A stretch of DNA of 64,000 bases. Source: CAYUZU01 sp964448675. GTDB taxonomy: Bacteria; Planctomycetota; Phycisphaerae; UBA1845; Fen-1342. A model generated the notes under the pieces. It searched no databases and had not been told where the DNA came from. It saw only the letters and a program-made list of their open reading frames with translations. Below, in pieces: positions 38,501-43,952 of this stretch (positions within the stretch are counted from its first letter, which is position 1; each line of letters opens with the position of its first letter). Location of the stretch: contig CAYUZU010000025.1 in assembly GCA_964448675.1 (NCBI GenBank), forward strand, positions 14,486 through 78,485, given 5' to 3'. A program made the translations under genes and the position numbers.

Positions 38501-40661
38501 TCGACCGCCGCGGCGTGCTGCCGACGTCTTCCTCGAGCAGCTTCTCGATCACGCCGGCGATCTCGCTGGGGGCCTTGTTCTCGAGCTCGACCACGTGGCG
38601 GTGCTTCTCCGGGCCGGGCACATCGAGCCGCGTGATCAGCATCTCGATCTTGTCCATCGTGTCGCGTTCGGCGAAGACGTGGAACAGGCTCTTGGAGGCA
38701 TCGCCGACGATGCGCATGGTGCCGCGGGTGCCCTCGGTCAGGCCCTGGGCCAACTCGGTGACCATCGGGGCGATCTCGTTGACGTTCGCGTGCTCGACCG
38801 CCACGGTCTTGTACTTCTCGGGCAGCGGCTGGTCGATCGTCGCCAGCATCTCGGACACGCGCTGGTGCCCCTCTTCGTTGGCATAGACGAACAGCAGGTT
38901 CTGCCGGGGTTCGGCCACCAGGCGGATCGTCTTCTTCGCCCGCTCGAAGATACCCTCGGCCAGGATCTCCTCCGGCGCGACGGTGCCCGACTGGGCCGAG
39001 CGCTGCTGCGGCGTCGTGCGGCGCGTATTGCGGTTGCGACCACGCCGCGCGGCCGCCCGCGCCCGGGCCGCCTGCAGCCGCCGCTGCAACTGCCAGTTGG
39101 GCGAACGGGCCTGGCCCTGCTCCTGCTGGAAGATCTGGTTGAGCAGGTTGGCGACCTCGCTCGCATCGGCGTGCTGCACCTTGACGACGCGCGTATCGAA
39201 AGTGCCGATCTCCGGCTTCTGGTCGAACTTGTCGATCAGCTCGGCGATCTCCTCCATCTGGTCCTTGGTGGCCTTCACGATGATGGAGTTGGTGCGATCG
39301 TCCGCGACCATCTGCACGTCGCTCTCCGCGCCGCCGCCGCCGACACGCTCCCGCACCATGCGCCCGGTGCGCGGATCGCGCTTGAGCCGCGTGCGGACCT
39401 GGCCGGTGGGCATGTTCAGAAACGCGCGGACGCGCTGCTCGATGTCGGCCGCGTTGGTCTTGATGTCGAAGATGCGCATTTCGCGCGGGTCCGACGGCGA
39501 CAGGTCGACCAGCTCGGTCAGGGACATGAACTTGCGCACGTCCTGGGCCAGCGCGATGATCTTGATCTGGTTGCTGGTATCCAGCGCCTCCATCAGCGCG
39601 TAGTCCGGCAACGACGGGTTGAACATCTCCACGAACTGCTGCGCCGGGTAGTCCTCCACCCGGTAGTACACGATCACGAAGTCCATGTCCCGCGGATCGT
39701 CCTGCTGGAACTCGGCAATCGTCGGATAAGTCTGGTTGATCGGCACCCACTGCCGCATCTCGCTCAGCGGAATGATCCGGATGTGGTGCTCCTGCTCGAC
39801 GAAACGATACCCGATCTCGTGCATGATCAGATTCAGTTCATCGAGCGCTTCGTCCTTCGTGAACTCCCGATTCGTGATGTACGTCAATTCGCCTGTGAGC
39901 AGCATCAGCTCCTCTTCCGGCGTCATCAACGGCTTGCCCAGCCGCTCGACGAAGTACATCACCACGTCCGACCACGGGATGCCGTCGAACTGGAACCAGA
40001 TCTTGTCCGGGTCAGACTCACGCCGCACCAGTTCCGGTTCGGGCTCTTCCGGCTCGGGCTCGACCACGCGGCGCCCCTCCGGTGCCGTGCGCGTGCGACG
40101 GGTGGGCGGCGCGGGCTCGGTGTCCTTCTCCGCCTGCGCGGTGGCGAGATGTTGCGGCGGGCCAATCAGATCGGCCGGCACATCGTCCGCCGGGCTCGGC
40201 CGCTCGGGCTGACGCGACGGCGGCACGGGGCGGCGTTCCGGTACGTTGCGGCGCGTGGGCCGCTCGGGCACGTCGGGCGCTTCCTCGCCGGGCCGCTCCA
40301 CACCGGGCCGCGTCGAGGCCTTGGCCCGCGCGCGGAGCTCGGCGACCGACGGTCGGCGGCTGCGCCGTTCCGGCTGCGGCTGGTCCTTGGTGGCGTCCGG
40401 CGTCTCCGCGTCGGGCTGGACCTCGGGGGCCGGCTTGGTCTCGGGCTTGGCCGCCGGCTCGTCCTTCATCTCCTGGCGCAGCCGCTTGAGCCGCTCCAGC
40501 GCTTCCCGGGCGCGCTGCTCCTCGGAGCGCTCGTCCTCGGCGGCCGGCTGGGTCGTCGGCGGCTCAGCCCCGGAGGTCTGCGCCAACGCCGGCACACCCG
40601 CCAGACCGCACGCCATCACGATCGCAAGAAGGAATCCACAGTGGGTCGGCCGTAACATCAT
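26532..40661 (-). CDS. gspD: Giant type II secretin (GspD-like) of about 4,709 residues with some 44 N-type repeat domains
   Basis: Uninterrupted frame. The ATG at 40661 has GAGGTG about eight bases upstream and starts a signal peptide (MMLRPTHCGFLLAIVMACGL). After a Pro/Arg/Glu-rich stretch (to about residue 215) comes an N0-like domain (FQFDGIPWSDVVMYFVERLG). From about residue 390 to 4360 I count roughly 44 successive secretin N-type (KH-fold) units of about 90 residues, each ending with a variant of D-x-R-T-N-S-L-I-V, a helix and a closing LD. The C-terminal 250 residues are a normal secretin barrel (TLQNEGNLKVLSRPQITAMD, VPILGDIPGLGTLFRNQ, ELLLVLTPHVI). Standard GspD/PilQ proteins are about 650-900 residues with two to four N domains. 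Secretins form ring-shaped outer-membrane pores; the N rings face the periplasm. Neighbouring gspF-M genes support a secretion/pilus role. Confidence 0.95.
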   Translation of the reverse strand: MMLRPTHCGFLLAIVMACGLAGVPALAQTSGAEPPTTQPAAEDERSEEQRAREALERLKRLRQEMKDEPAAKPETKPAPEVQPDAETPDATKDQPQPERRSRRPSVAELRARAKASTRPGVERPGEEAPDVPERPTRRNVPERRPVPPSRQPERPSPADDVPADLIGPPQHLATAQAEKDTEPAPPTRRTRTAPEGRRVVEPEPEEPEPELVRRESDPDKIWFQFDGIPWSDVVMYFVERLGKPLMTPEEELMLLTGELTYITNREFTKDEALDELNLIMHEIGYRFVEQEHHIRIIPLSEMRQWVPINQTYPTIAEFQQDDPRDMDFVIVYYRVEDYPAQQFVEMFNPSLPDYALMEALDTSNQIKIIALAQDVRKFMSLTELVDLSPSDPREMRIFDIKTNAADIEQRVRAFLNMPTGQVRTRLKRDPRTGRMVRERVGGGGAESDVQMVADDRTNSIIVKATKDQMEEIAELIDKFDQKPEIGTFDTRVVKVQHADASEVANLLNQIFQQEQGQARSPNWQLQRRLQAARARAAARRGRNRNTRRTTPQQRSAQSGTVAPEEILAEGIFERAKKTIRLVAEPRQNLLFVYANEEGHQRVSEMLATIDQPLPEKYKTVAVEHANVNEIAPMVTELAQGLTEGTRGTMRIVGDASKSLFHVFAERDTMDKIEMLITRLDVPGPEKHRHVVELENKAPSEIAGVIEKLLEEDVGSTPRRSISRRGRFNRRRAGPMQPSVTSSETYQLIPLDDAGILIVICTDEDWAKIEGTIQLWDSRATTNTPKLETFAIQNGNAESIASTLSSFYRSYQHPIYGRSPVAIQPEGETVYVYAIQPALEEIGALIESLDVERTEDKVEILPLTYASATDVAQQLQQLFGQSRRGRRGRGATGPQIQAEPVTNSLIVQANKSDLEEIMGFAQQMDEKVAAQEPEQKFYTLRYAQPREVAQAVQQMFGGGGGRRRGQSVGQQIKAVASGPQVIVEAPADKLKEIDSFIAQLDDPKGQEIVIKTITLPGADVGQIARKLQTSFRQKKNVTAIFDADASSETIVVTANKDALEEALSLIKELAEAQKGLVSTVEFVQLERAPANEASNWLRDQLITYIQKQYGRGAASQVKVTYQTSTNRVIINGPQVAVEHGKTLLSEYDADIESGFEPTVQTQKFELPGLDVRSLARALDRTFREEARQRPDRRSASFEADELTQTLIVSAPQDMFGRIQEIIQDYERDAEEFEPEPVFIDITEADANYVRGQLQQMLPPMLSKQYGRRAAQEVQITADTRLNRLWITAPKFAIDVAKNLVAELDKPPIGEDQLRTITLDNADASTVNNILRNIFSEKIRAKSLQVSVDPLTNSLIVGGNDEDFAQIEKWATDLDEQAVAKQGKLEILDILNANPWEIRNILNAQYGGGGWGRRRKLGQEYSFDVVGGRYLVVQAPEDKMAEIKDLVQRLDDSDVDKVEVRIYELPGIGRDIRSLAREVTRAMNQTIEQRERRVNITAYEEADTLIVTARTEQFTEIETFIEKFKGLVEKETTVTKFVELEHLDAGQYARTIQDMLANKLAKEGQRSSRYMHNLSITPDTRTNRLICYVPEKIVPDLEEVINFLDVEPTINQGEIRMIELAHADANSVAQSLRAMFEERNRRRSRNDFSQIEVRIQPEPITNSLMVTAEDEDFEQIKQQAIMIDEKSLVQGNEPQVIDLEYANPNEVANLVNQWFGGRSGRRGTNQASQAKASVVNGVLVVAAPKKDLAEISTLIDELDQPDPSGVTVKTYDLKVLNATQVMAAVQMFLRDLSRNTRPGQLKPGAYAEPTTNTLVVLAPPEVMPMIDALVSELEGKVTQQSLIRSYVLRNARADQIASNLDAMLKAKVQEREGRRSSIIQTTVTADPSSNRLFVYAPEEYQELATQLVEMVDEQVDTGEIVHIIPIETGNAQEIARSLSEVSGSSGRGRRGTGGPRVRIVADTSSNSILLGGLPKDVAEVESWLSELQDKGMGVPELQIFQLRYASSDAVVDTLRTIFPSSRNAQDNVTITTDEYSGRLFVTANRRKMRLVEQYVNQLDAEPEGEEMGLLACGHELHFVDINRGSASDIAWDVRDLMPDSDDRCAPTVEADWFGEYIRVTCRPGEFDQILSLIREFERRAKPELVVRTIDPKGDTDALLEYLRARRGDDFVVQDQTTAVPKDTLVEELWPEGTEPPQIREKNESQREPRRSRGQGRSQAEERKPLGAGLSLNGGLLDSVEADVLGAGGGHALAARARRAKDQRESPFRLASFTAEAAADEAAADESVTNDKQPAPTKKPTLPVPRMHVVSSDKDAAPPADAGGSDQGVGKSVPSPVEKQRVRIVRQPDGTLLIEGPRDDVDEITDAIDTITEDLAVGEVIRIFKFKYGDVTAAAEVLSIMFDVQPRRQVVIQQPQRGRQQQGQGRGDDREQQGGIMGQFQRMVGGRDRGRTDRGPNLRIATDPGHNYLIIKCDEVYLPEIRQLLRELDIPPGEVQVEIIQLRNLQAEEAAQDIKDWLGISKVQERRGGSSRRRTPSRGRRGSSQQQLMEMLQQTAVSVPGVEGGAKVEQVEIIPNATTNSLLVSAPPEVMGLIKSKVSELEGIDVPDVVGIHHYALQHARVDDVLPLLREIFESTGGAGGSRRGQGAGSPAAMGPVTVSADPRVNTIIFTAQSKDVDKVRQQIESLDIEGAVAEAEMYICQWGDAAAIAEVVDALYGSGGGGGRRGRGGAPESTTEVRIVAEAATNTILVWGPPDKRDLIFDKIESLDQLNERDIREIPIQFADAEELAATLSEIFATGAQQTSGRRGRGRGGRGGPSVTNTGRIMIMGDKNAKKLLVRAPEEIYQQILTLVRTLDQPSQKMQLRRFALQHADAEAVVESVKAGLTEYMQLAKANDEDADLDAFTALPDPRTNSITVVGSEETFLFVEQVLSAVDVPTPDDQRKEFRIFPLERADATVVAEAINSFATGGTEGGGRRGRRGGPTGGAREINVHAMADEATNSVMVFGRADDINLIQTSVIDNYEDQMDERIQIASVPVQNVTPSQIVGFIYQFLDANALQTSGGRGGRGGRRGQRGAGEQAGPQIVPNDNGKALIVRGTSRQIDEVRELVNRFDDPNIVMNQTKVISVPVGQDAARLASEIERLINESEETFSELYGRPPRQIVVGADEYSNTILLAGEPTMFGMAESLVEQLAEARPDDYVTRVIEFRKLSADAAVETIQNLQEQTPGGSRGGTRRAPSRRGGSRRGGRGGRGALEPHQLPYQQVQPYGGPVAWFQPCLTTAPLTPFIAAAAFNAAAEDDPNQPPPRARRAFRRDEIERELGADEPRQEGSDTRPARRTAPPAQQPAAQPRSVTDTLTGVSGALRGEVTARTLDSQRIIITGDERDVEFIEQILLMMELEASPAVIQVFTLENAKATALAPIIETAMQEKINVRTATPGPQDRFSISAEARSNSLIVAASARVMDQIAELIETLDVEQTMSQVAAQTVPLRYMRAVEAVAILKPIIEQINDQREVPKESQVSISAIDRSNSVMIVGTPKDVEEVQGIVTEIDVELTEDAEDMSFLVADAILIQLKNGDAEQVAEVLNELIEEQQELARNADPEKPGEPFVKVLKIRLPDGRELPPLNLDRPIKIIPEQGTNSLIVFSTQENNEALQEIVGVFDTLPIGAETDVKAFTLKHAAAEEVASLIEEVFENKSYLNRPVEGDSSGPSQGVLPPVPPGVAAKGLPYPIVVQADARTNTIIVVGRTDAVILAGGLISELDRPLMDLGLRPYVLNLKRTSATEMSEKLEELLEQQAQARGGDNNEARDSAVIAPDERTNSLIIFATEEMYDMIEDLALQLDTAEKYGTVAFRRRPLKHSDAVKLQAIVEEVFTAKEDAEKQVNSEMTDTLSVLADTRSNALLLTGTRDYLDEAESIIDALDQAGDGTVVVRATKVRLNSAANVASLLQEMIDEALESQDSKLKGTPIHLSADPITDTLLIAAAEEDMVLIERWVEILDRPSEIGRMTLVVPLGRARAEDVAQTVESVFSRSGGQQGGEIEVTITSDETTNSLVAFGPPAIIQDIEHFVQRLDSVEPQGGAIVRMFKLEKADAEDAGELLTRILEMEGGSVGGTGGGGGGAAEADNRVMLFFQRQHPELGMETLRALRKDITVLADIRTNSLVVTAPPESMPLMESLVEAIDTPPDAARVRVFALRNADAEQMVELLQELFERETQSTGGGTDESTRELTVTGLNAMGGRQEIAFTTDVRTNSVIAAGTPGYLDLVEEMILNLDTVPIKDRETFVYAPKNNTADAIAQSLREFSEAEQQRLQEIGDEVSTQVRQAREIVVIPNEEANRVLIDVDPRFKDTVMQVVSGLDEAPPQVVIQVLILEVTMDNELDLGVEFAFQDLQYSKAGPTDTTTFDYIGGTDLGAAGSGLGGFTFTITGADFNFLFRTLQNEGNLKVLSRPQITAMDNQEAMIDISDDVPYVSGTQTSSTGQISTSVSRANIGIVLEVTPQINPDGFVRMEISQEVSDRTGSTVDVGPGVTSPVFFQRRAETTIMVKDNETVVLGGLITSRVENREQKVPILGDIPGLGTLFRNQNDTSRRTELLLVLTPHVIRTVDDYRDISVAERDRLRLLSEDYVQDPLIEDLRLIGGPAVEPDYPPAPASEPNPEAETAEELVPDDEVYGPMRPAQRRAKPGPAFDPESYDVPVGLLSDARHRRGS
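27580..39490 (-). repeat. Tandem secretin N-domain array within gspD
   Basis: About 44 units of roughly 270 bases, diverged at protein level and not simple tandem copies. At least 15 carry a Gly/Arg-rich insertion between the first helix and the strand holding TNSLIV; examples are SGRRGRGRGGRGG (around 32218-32262), GGGRRGRRGGPTGG (around 31715-31760) and GGSRRGGRGGRG (around 30905-30985). The longest linker (34,050-33,640 region) contains charged and Lys/Pro-rich sequence in the middle of the array. Counting is by eye. Confidence 0.85.
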
Positions 40662-41017
40662 GCCCGCACCTCTTCTGGTGAACTGACCGCCAGTCTGCAA
40701 CGCACTGTCGGTCTGCTGAATTCGAGGCCGCCGCGCCGCGGCCTCGTTGCGCTAGTCCTCATCATGTGACACCCGGCCACGCCGGCGCTCCGCATGAGAC
40801 AGCCCGCATCGCGCGGGGACGGACCGCCTGACACCAGGTGGTCCGCTATTTATACACCGAAACGCCGGCGAGGTGGCAGTCCCGCAGGCGTCGAATTCGG
40901 CTTTTGCGGGGGGTTTAAAACCCGCGCCGGGCGGGACTTAGGCGGGGCGCGCCGGGGCCCGACCGGGGCCGCGGTCGCGTACGCCGGCGCGGCGCCCGGG
41001 CCCGGGCGGCCGACGGG
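40662..41017. other. Intergenic region between gspM and the giant gspD
   Basis: 356 bases. Just past the gspM stop it is extremely GC-rich with overlapping palindromes (about 40925-41015, such as GCCCGGGCCCGGGC), plus GGGTTTAAAACCC (40911-40923), which could stall or end transcription. Beyond this lies an AT-rich -10-like element. This suggests gspD has its own promoter rather than depending wholly on the gspF operon. Confidence 0.5.
40846..40854 (-). promoter_or_regulatory. Candidate -10 element TATAAATAG before gspD
   Basis: Reads TATAAATAG on the minus strand, about 185 bases before the gspD ATG. The identical nine bases occur before gspF (49705-49713). No TTGACA-like box is found at the normal distance. 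Confidence 0.35.
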
Positions 41018-42235
41018 TCAGTTCAGGTCGCTGGTTCCGGCGTCGACGCGGACAAACTCGTCCTGCAGGGCCGCCCAGACCCGCGGATGCAGATCGGGGT
41101 CGAGTTCCTCGCGCTGGGCAAAACTTGCGCCCAGGGGATAGAAGTAATCCGTGTGGCCGTCGCCGCGCCGATCCGGCACGCGCACGACCACGCCCTGCGG
41201 ATGAATCAGCAGCAGCGTGCCGCTGTCGAAACCCTCGTCGTGGTAATAGCGCTCGACCGGCGCGATCGGATCACGGTCGTTCGCGACCAGCGCCACCGGT
41301 TTCCCGTTGAGGTTGCTCACGCCGCACAAGCGCAGCCAGTCCGGCGGCGGCGGCGGTGGGGGCTCCACCGGGGGTTGCGGCGGCGTTGGCTCGTCGTCGA
41401 TCTTCGCCACAGGCGGCGGCGTCGGGTTTGTCGGCTTCGGCGGTGGTGGTGGTGGCGGCGGGGTGTACGGCTTGAACAGGTTGCGCTCCAGCACGGCCGC
41501 ATAGGCCCCGAATTCGCGCGGCAGGTCGCCCTGCTCCAGCTCTTCGATGAGCGGCTCTTCGGCCGCGGCGATGGGCGTCGCCTTGACCCCCTTGACCTTC
41601 GGCAGCACCAGCGTCGTCGCGGTGATGTGCACCGTCAGCTCGGGCCCGTCCGGACCGATCGCCCCGGCGTTGCCGCGCCGGCTGCGGGGCCCGCGCGGAC
41701 GCCGCGCGGCGCGGTCGCCGCGCGCCCGGCCGCGGTTGACATCCGTGATCACGCGCGACTCGGCCGACAGCGTCACCTTGTCGATCCGCGCGATATAGTT
41801 CTGGCGGTAGAAGTCGCTCAGGAAGCCGATGACCTGCTTGAGCGTGCCGGCGGTGTTGATCGTTACCGGCACGCGGGTGAAGTCGGCCTTGTTGGAGACG
41901 AGCGGCCCGGGGCTGACCTTGGTGTCCTGCGCCGACGGATCGCTGGACAGGCCGTGCCGCGCCAGCAGCCGATGGATGTTCTCCATGAACAGGAGCTGGG
42001 CCTCCTGCGGATCGGTCGACAGCGTCTGGGCCGTGACCTCCTGGAACGCCTGGTCGATGTCGGCCAGGGCGCTGAGCTCGCCGCGCAGCTTCGTCTGCTG
42101 CTGCCGGGCGTCGGCGATGTCCTTCTTGATACCGCGGAACGGGGTGATGGCGACCGTGTTCACCAGCCACCACAACCCCAGCCCCGCCAGGGTGCCACCG
42201 ACGCCGATGGCCATGTATCGCTCGCGTTGCGTCAT
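41018..42235 (-). CDS. gspM: GspM/PilO-like inner-membrane protein with a GspC/PilP-like C-terminal domain
   Basis: 405 residues with GGAG seven bases before the ATG. It starts with a short cytoplasmic tail and one helix (MAIGVGGTLAGLGLWWLVNT), then a coiled coil and an alpha/beta PilO-type domain (FTRVPVTINTAGTLKQVIGF). Next comes a segment FGAYAAVLERNLFKPYTPPP, a proline-only linker of eight residues, and a small beta domain (WLRLCGVSNLNGKPVALV, LLLIHPQGVVVRVPDRRG). The order N-L-F-then-Pro-linker-then-beta domain is the pattern of GspC, whose homology region contacts the secretin N0 domain. A Gly/Arg-rich segment (RRPRGPRSRRGNAG) sits between. A fusion of GspM and GspC functions is likely; the second half needs a profile search. 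Confidence 0.75.
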   Translation of the reverse strand: MTQRERYMAIGVGGTLAGLGLWWLVNTVAITPFRGIKKDIADARQQQTKLRGELSALADIDQAFQEVTAQTLSTDPQEAQLLFMENIHRLLARHGLSSDPSAQDTKVSPGPLVSNKADFTRVPVTINTAGTLKQVIGFLSDFYRQNYIARIDKVTLSAESRVITDVNRGRARGDRAARRPRGPRSRRGNAGAIGPDGPELTVHITATTLVLPKVKGVKATPIAAAEEPLIEELEQGDLPREFGAYAAVLERNLFKPYTPPPPPPPPKPTNPTPPPVAKIDDEPTPPQPPVEPPPPPPPDWLRLCGVSNLNGKPVALVANDRDPIAPVERYYHDEGFDSGTLLLIHPQGVVVRVPDRRGDGHTDYFYPLGASFAQREELDPDLHPRVWAALQDEFVRVDAGTSDLN

Positions 42236-42268
42236 TGTTCAGCTCCGCACCGCCGGTCTACCTGAATA

Positions 42269-43876
42269 TCAACCGCGTCGCCGGTCGGCCTTGCGACGCA
42301 GGCGCTCGCGCTGCTCGACCTGCTTGTCGTGCTCGACGAGTTCCACCGGCGTGATCTCGACGTCGATCTTGCCCTTGAACTTCTGCCCGTCGCTGATTTC
42401 CTGCCAGGTCTTGAAGCCCACCTCGTACACGGGCTCACCGTCGTGCTCCAGGCTGCGCAGCGTGTCGATGAACTCCATCGCCGTGTCGAAGTCCGCCGCG
42501 TGCAGGTTGCGCAGCGCAATGCGATGCCGCCGGCCACTCTCCATGTCGATCGCCTGCACGAGCATGCGCTTGCCCGGCGCGACGGCGGCCTGCGAAATCG
42601 CCAGCAGCTCTTCCGGCCAGATCGCCCCGACTTCCCATTCCTCGGCGCGTTCCTTCTGCTGGAGGATGTACTGCCGGTCCTCCAGCTTCTCGCGCAAATT
42701 CGCGTTGGTGGTGCGCAGCTTCTCGTACTGGGTGGACAGGTCCCAGTACCACTTGCCCAGCGCGCCGCCAACCACCCCCAGCACAATCACCGCCGCCGCC
42801 ACGCCGGCGCGCACACGGCGCTGCATGGTCTCCCGGGCCGAGATCGGCTTCTTGGGGTTGAGGAAGTCCAGCGCGAGCATGCCCTCGCGACTGAGCCCCC
42901 ACGCCAACCCCAGCGCCGCCGAGAACGACCGCAGCTTCGCCGCCTCGCCCTCGTCGACACTGAGCGCGTCGGTCGGGTCGTACAGCAGCACCGGATAACC
43001 CAGGCGCCGCTCGAGGTCCTCGGCGAACTGCGACTCGATCCCGGTGCCGCCGGCGACGATCACGCGATCGACGTGCGCGTCGTGCTCGGTCGCGCGGTAG
43101 GCCTGCAGCGTGCGGGTGACCTCGACCAGCAGTTCTTCGACGGCGCCGTCGATCGCGGTGTCGGCGGCCTCGAGGTCGGCCACGTCCGCCAGTGAGATGA
43201 TGCTCGAATCATCGCGGGTGACGGAATCTGCGTCCGGCAGCGGGATATTCACGTTCGCCGAGCGGGCAAATGCCAGCGAGGCCCCGTGGAACACGTCGAT
43301 CTCGGTCGCGCCGGGCCCGACGTCCACCAGCAGGATCTGCCGGTCCGACAGGTCCATCACGTGCTGCAGACTGACCAGGTTCGCATAGGGCCGCAGCCCG
43401 ATCCGCGCCGGCGTCAGCCCCGCCGCGTCGCACGTCGCCCGCACGCGGTCGAGCGTGTCGTTGGTCACGGCGGCCAGCAGTACCTCGATCGCCTGGCCTT
43501 CCTCGTCACGGTTGGTCACGACGTAGTCGATCGCGGCCGAGTCGACCGAGAACGGCAATTCGCGCATGGCCTGGAAGCGGACGGCCGCGGCCACCTCGTT
43601 GTCCGGGGTGGGCGGCAGCGCCAGGCGGTTGATCACGGCGCGTTCGCGCGGCACGTCGACGAGGACCGACTTGAACCGCAGCCGGTGCCGGCGCAGCATC
43701 TGCTGGATGAACTCGCCCATCGCCTGCGGGTCGTCGGCGTCGACGCTGTTGGGCAGGCGATGCGAGTGGGCGTCCTCCAGCGACATCTTCTTCTTGCCGC
43801 TGTGGCGCGCCACGACCAGACGCAGCGCGCGCTTGTCCCAGTCGAGGCACAGTACTCTTCGTGCGAGCTTGATCAC
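42269..43876 (-). CDS. gspL: GspL/PilM-PilN-like type II secretion protein
   Basis: 535 residues from a GTG at 43876, preceded by AGGAG. Residues 1-320 are an actin-like ATPase domain as in PilM and GspL (DWDKRALRLVVARHSG, IDYVVTNRDEEGQAIEVLLA, LLVDVGPGATEIDVF, VDRVIVAGGTGIESQFAEDL). A membrane helix lies at about 333-350 (AAAVIVLGVVGGALGKWY), followed by a coiled coil and a periplasmic ferredoxin-like domain with PilN style. A cytoplasmic actin-like half plus a PilN-like half in one chain is the GspL architecture. GspL links the secretion ATPase to the membrane platform; no GspE gene is present in this window, so the ATPase must be elsewhere. Confidence 0.85.
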   Translation of the reverse strand: MIKLARRVLCLDWDKRALRLVVARHSGKKKMSLEDAHSHRLPNSVDADDPQAMGEFIQQMLRRHRLRFKSVLVDVPRERAVINRLALPPTPDNEVAAAVRFQAMRELPFSVDSAAIDYVVTNRDEEGQAIEVLLAAVTNDTLDRVRATCDAAGLTPARIGLRPYANLVSLQHVMDLSDRQILLVDVGPGATEIDVFHGASLAFARSANVNIPLPDADSVTRDDSSIISLADVADLEAADTAIDGAVEELLVEVTRTLQAYRATEHDAHVDRVIVAGGTGIESQFAEDLERRLGYPVLLYDPTDALSVDEGEAAKLRSFSAALGLAWGLSREGMLALDFLNPKKPISARETMQRRVRAGVAAAVIVLGVVGGALGKWYWDLSTQYEKLRTTNANLREKLEDRQYILQQKERAEEWEVGAIWPEELLAISQAAVAPGKRMLVQAIDMESGRRHRIALRNLHAADFDTAMEFIDTLRSLEHDGEPVYEVGFKTWQEISDGQKFKGKIDVEITPVELVEHDKQVEQRERLRRKADRRRG

Positions 43877-43952
43877 AATCAGCTCCTGTCGTCAGGCCCC
43901 TGCCTTGGACGCCAGCGGGCGCCGGCGGGCGCCACGCCGGCCGACCCGCCGG

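Noticed and set aside
33918..40655. A 2,245-codon plus-strand frame opposite the giant secretin
   Set aside because: It repeats because the secretin does; Leu/Asp/His-rich mirror sequence without start signal. The minus strand holds recognisable secretin motifs throughout.
40905..40925. GGGTTTAAAACCC hairpin as an intrinsic terminator of gspM
   Set aside because: There is no T-run after the stem in the transcription direction, so it cannot be called an intrinsic terminator.
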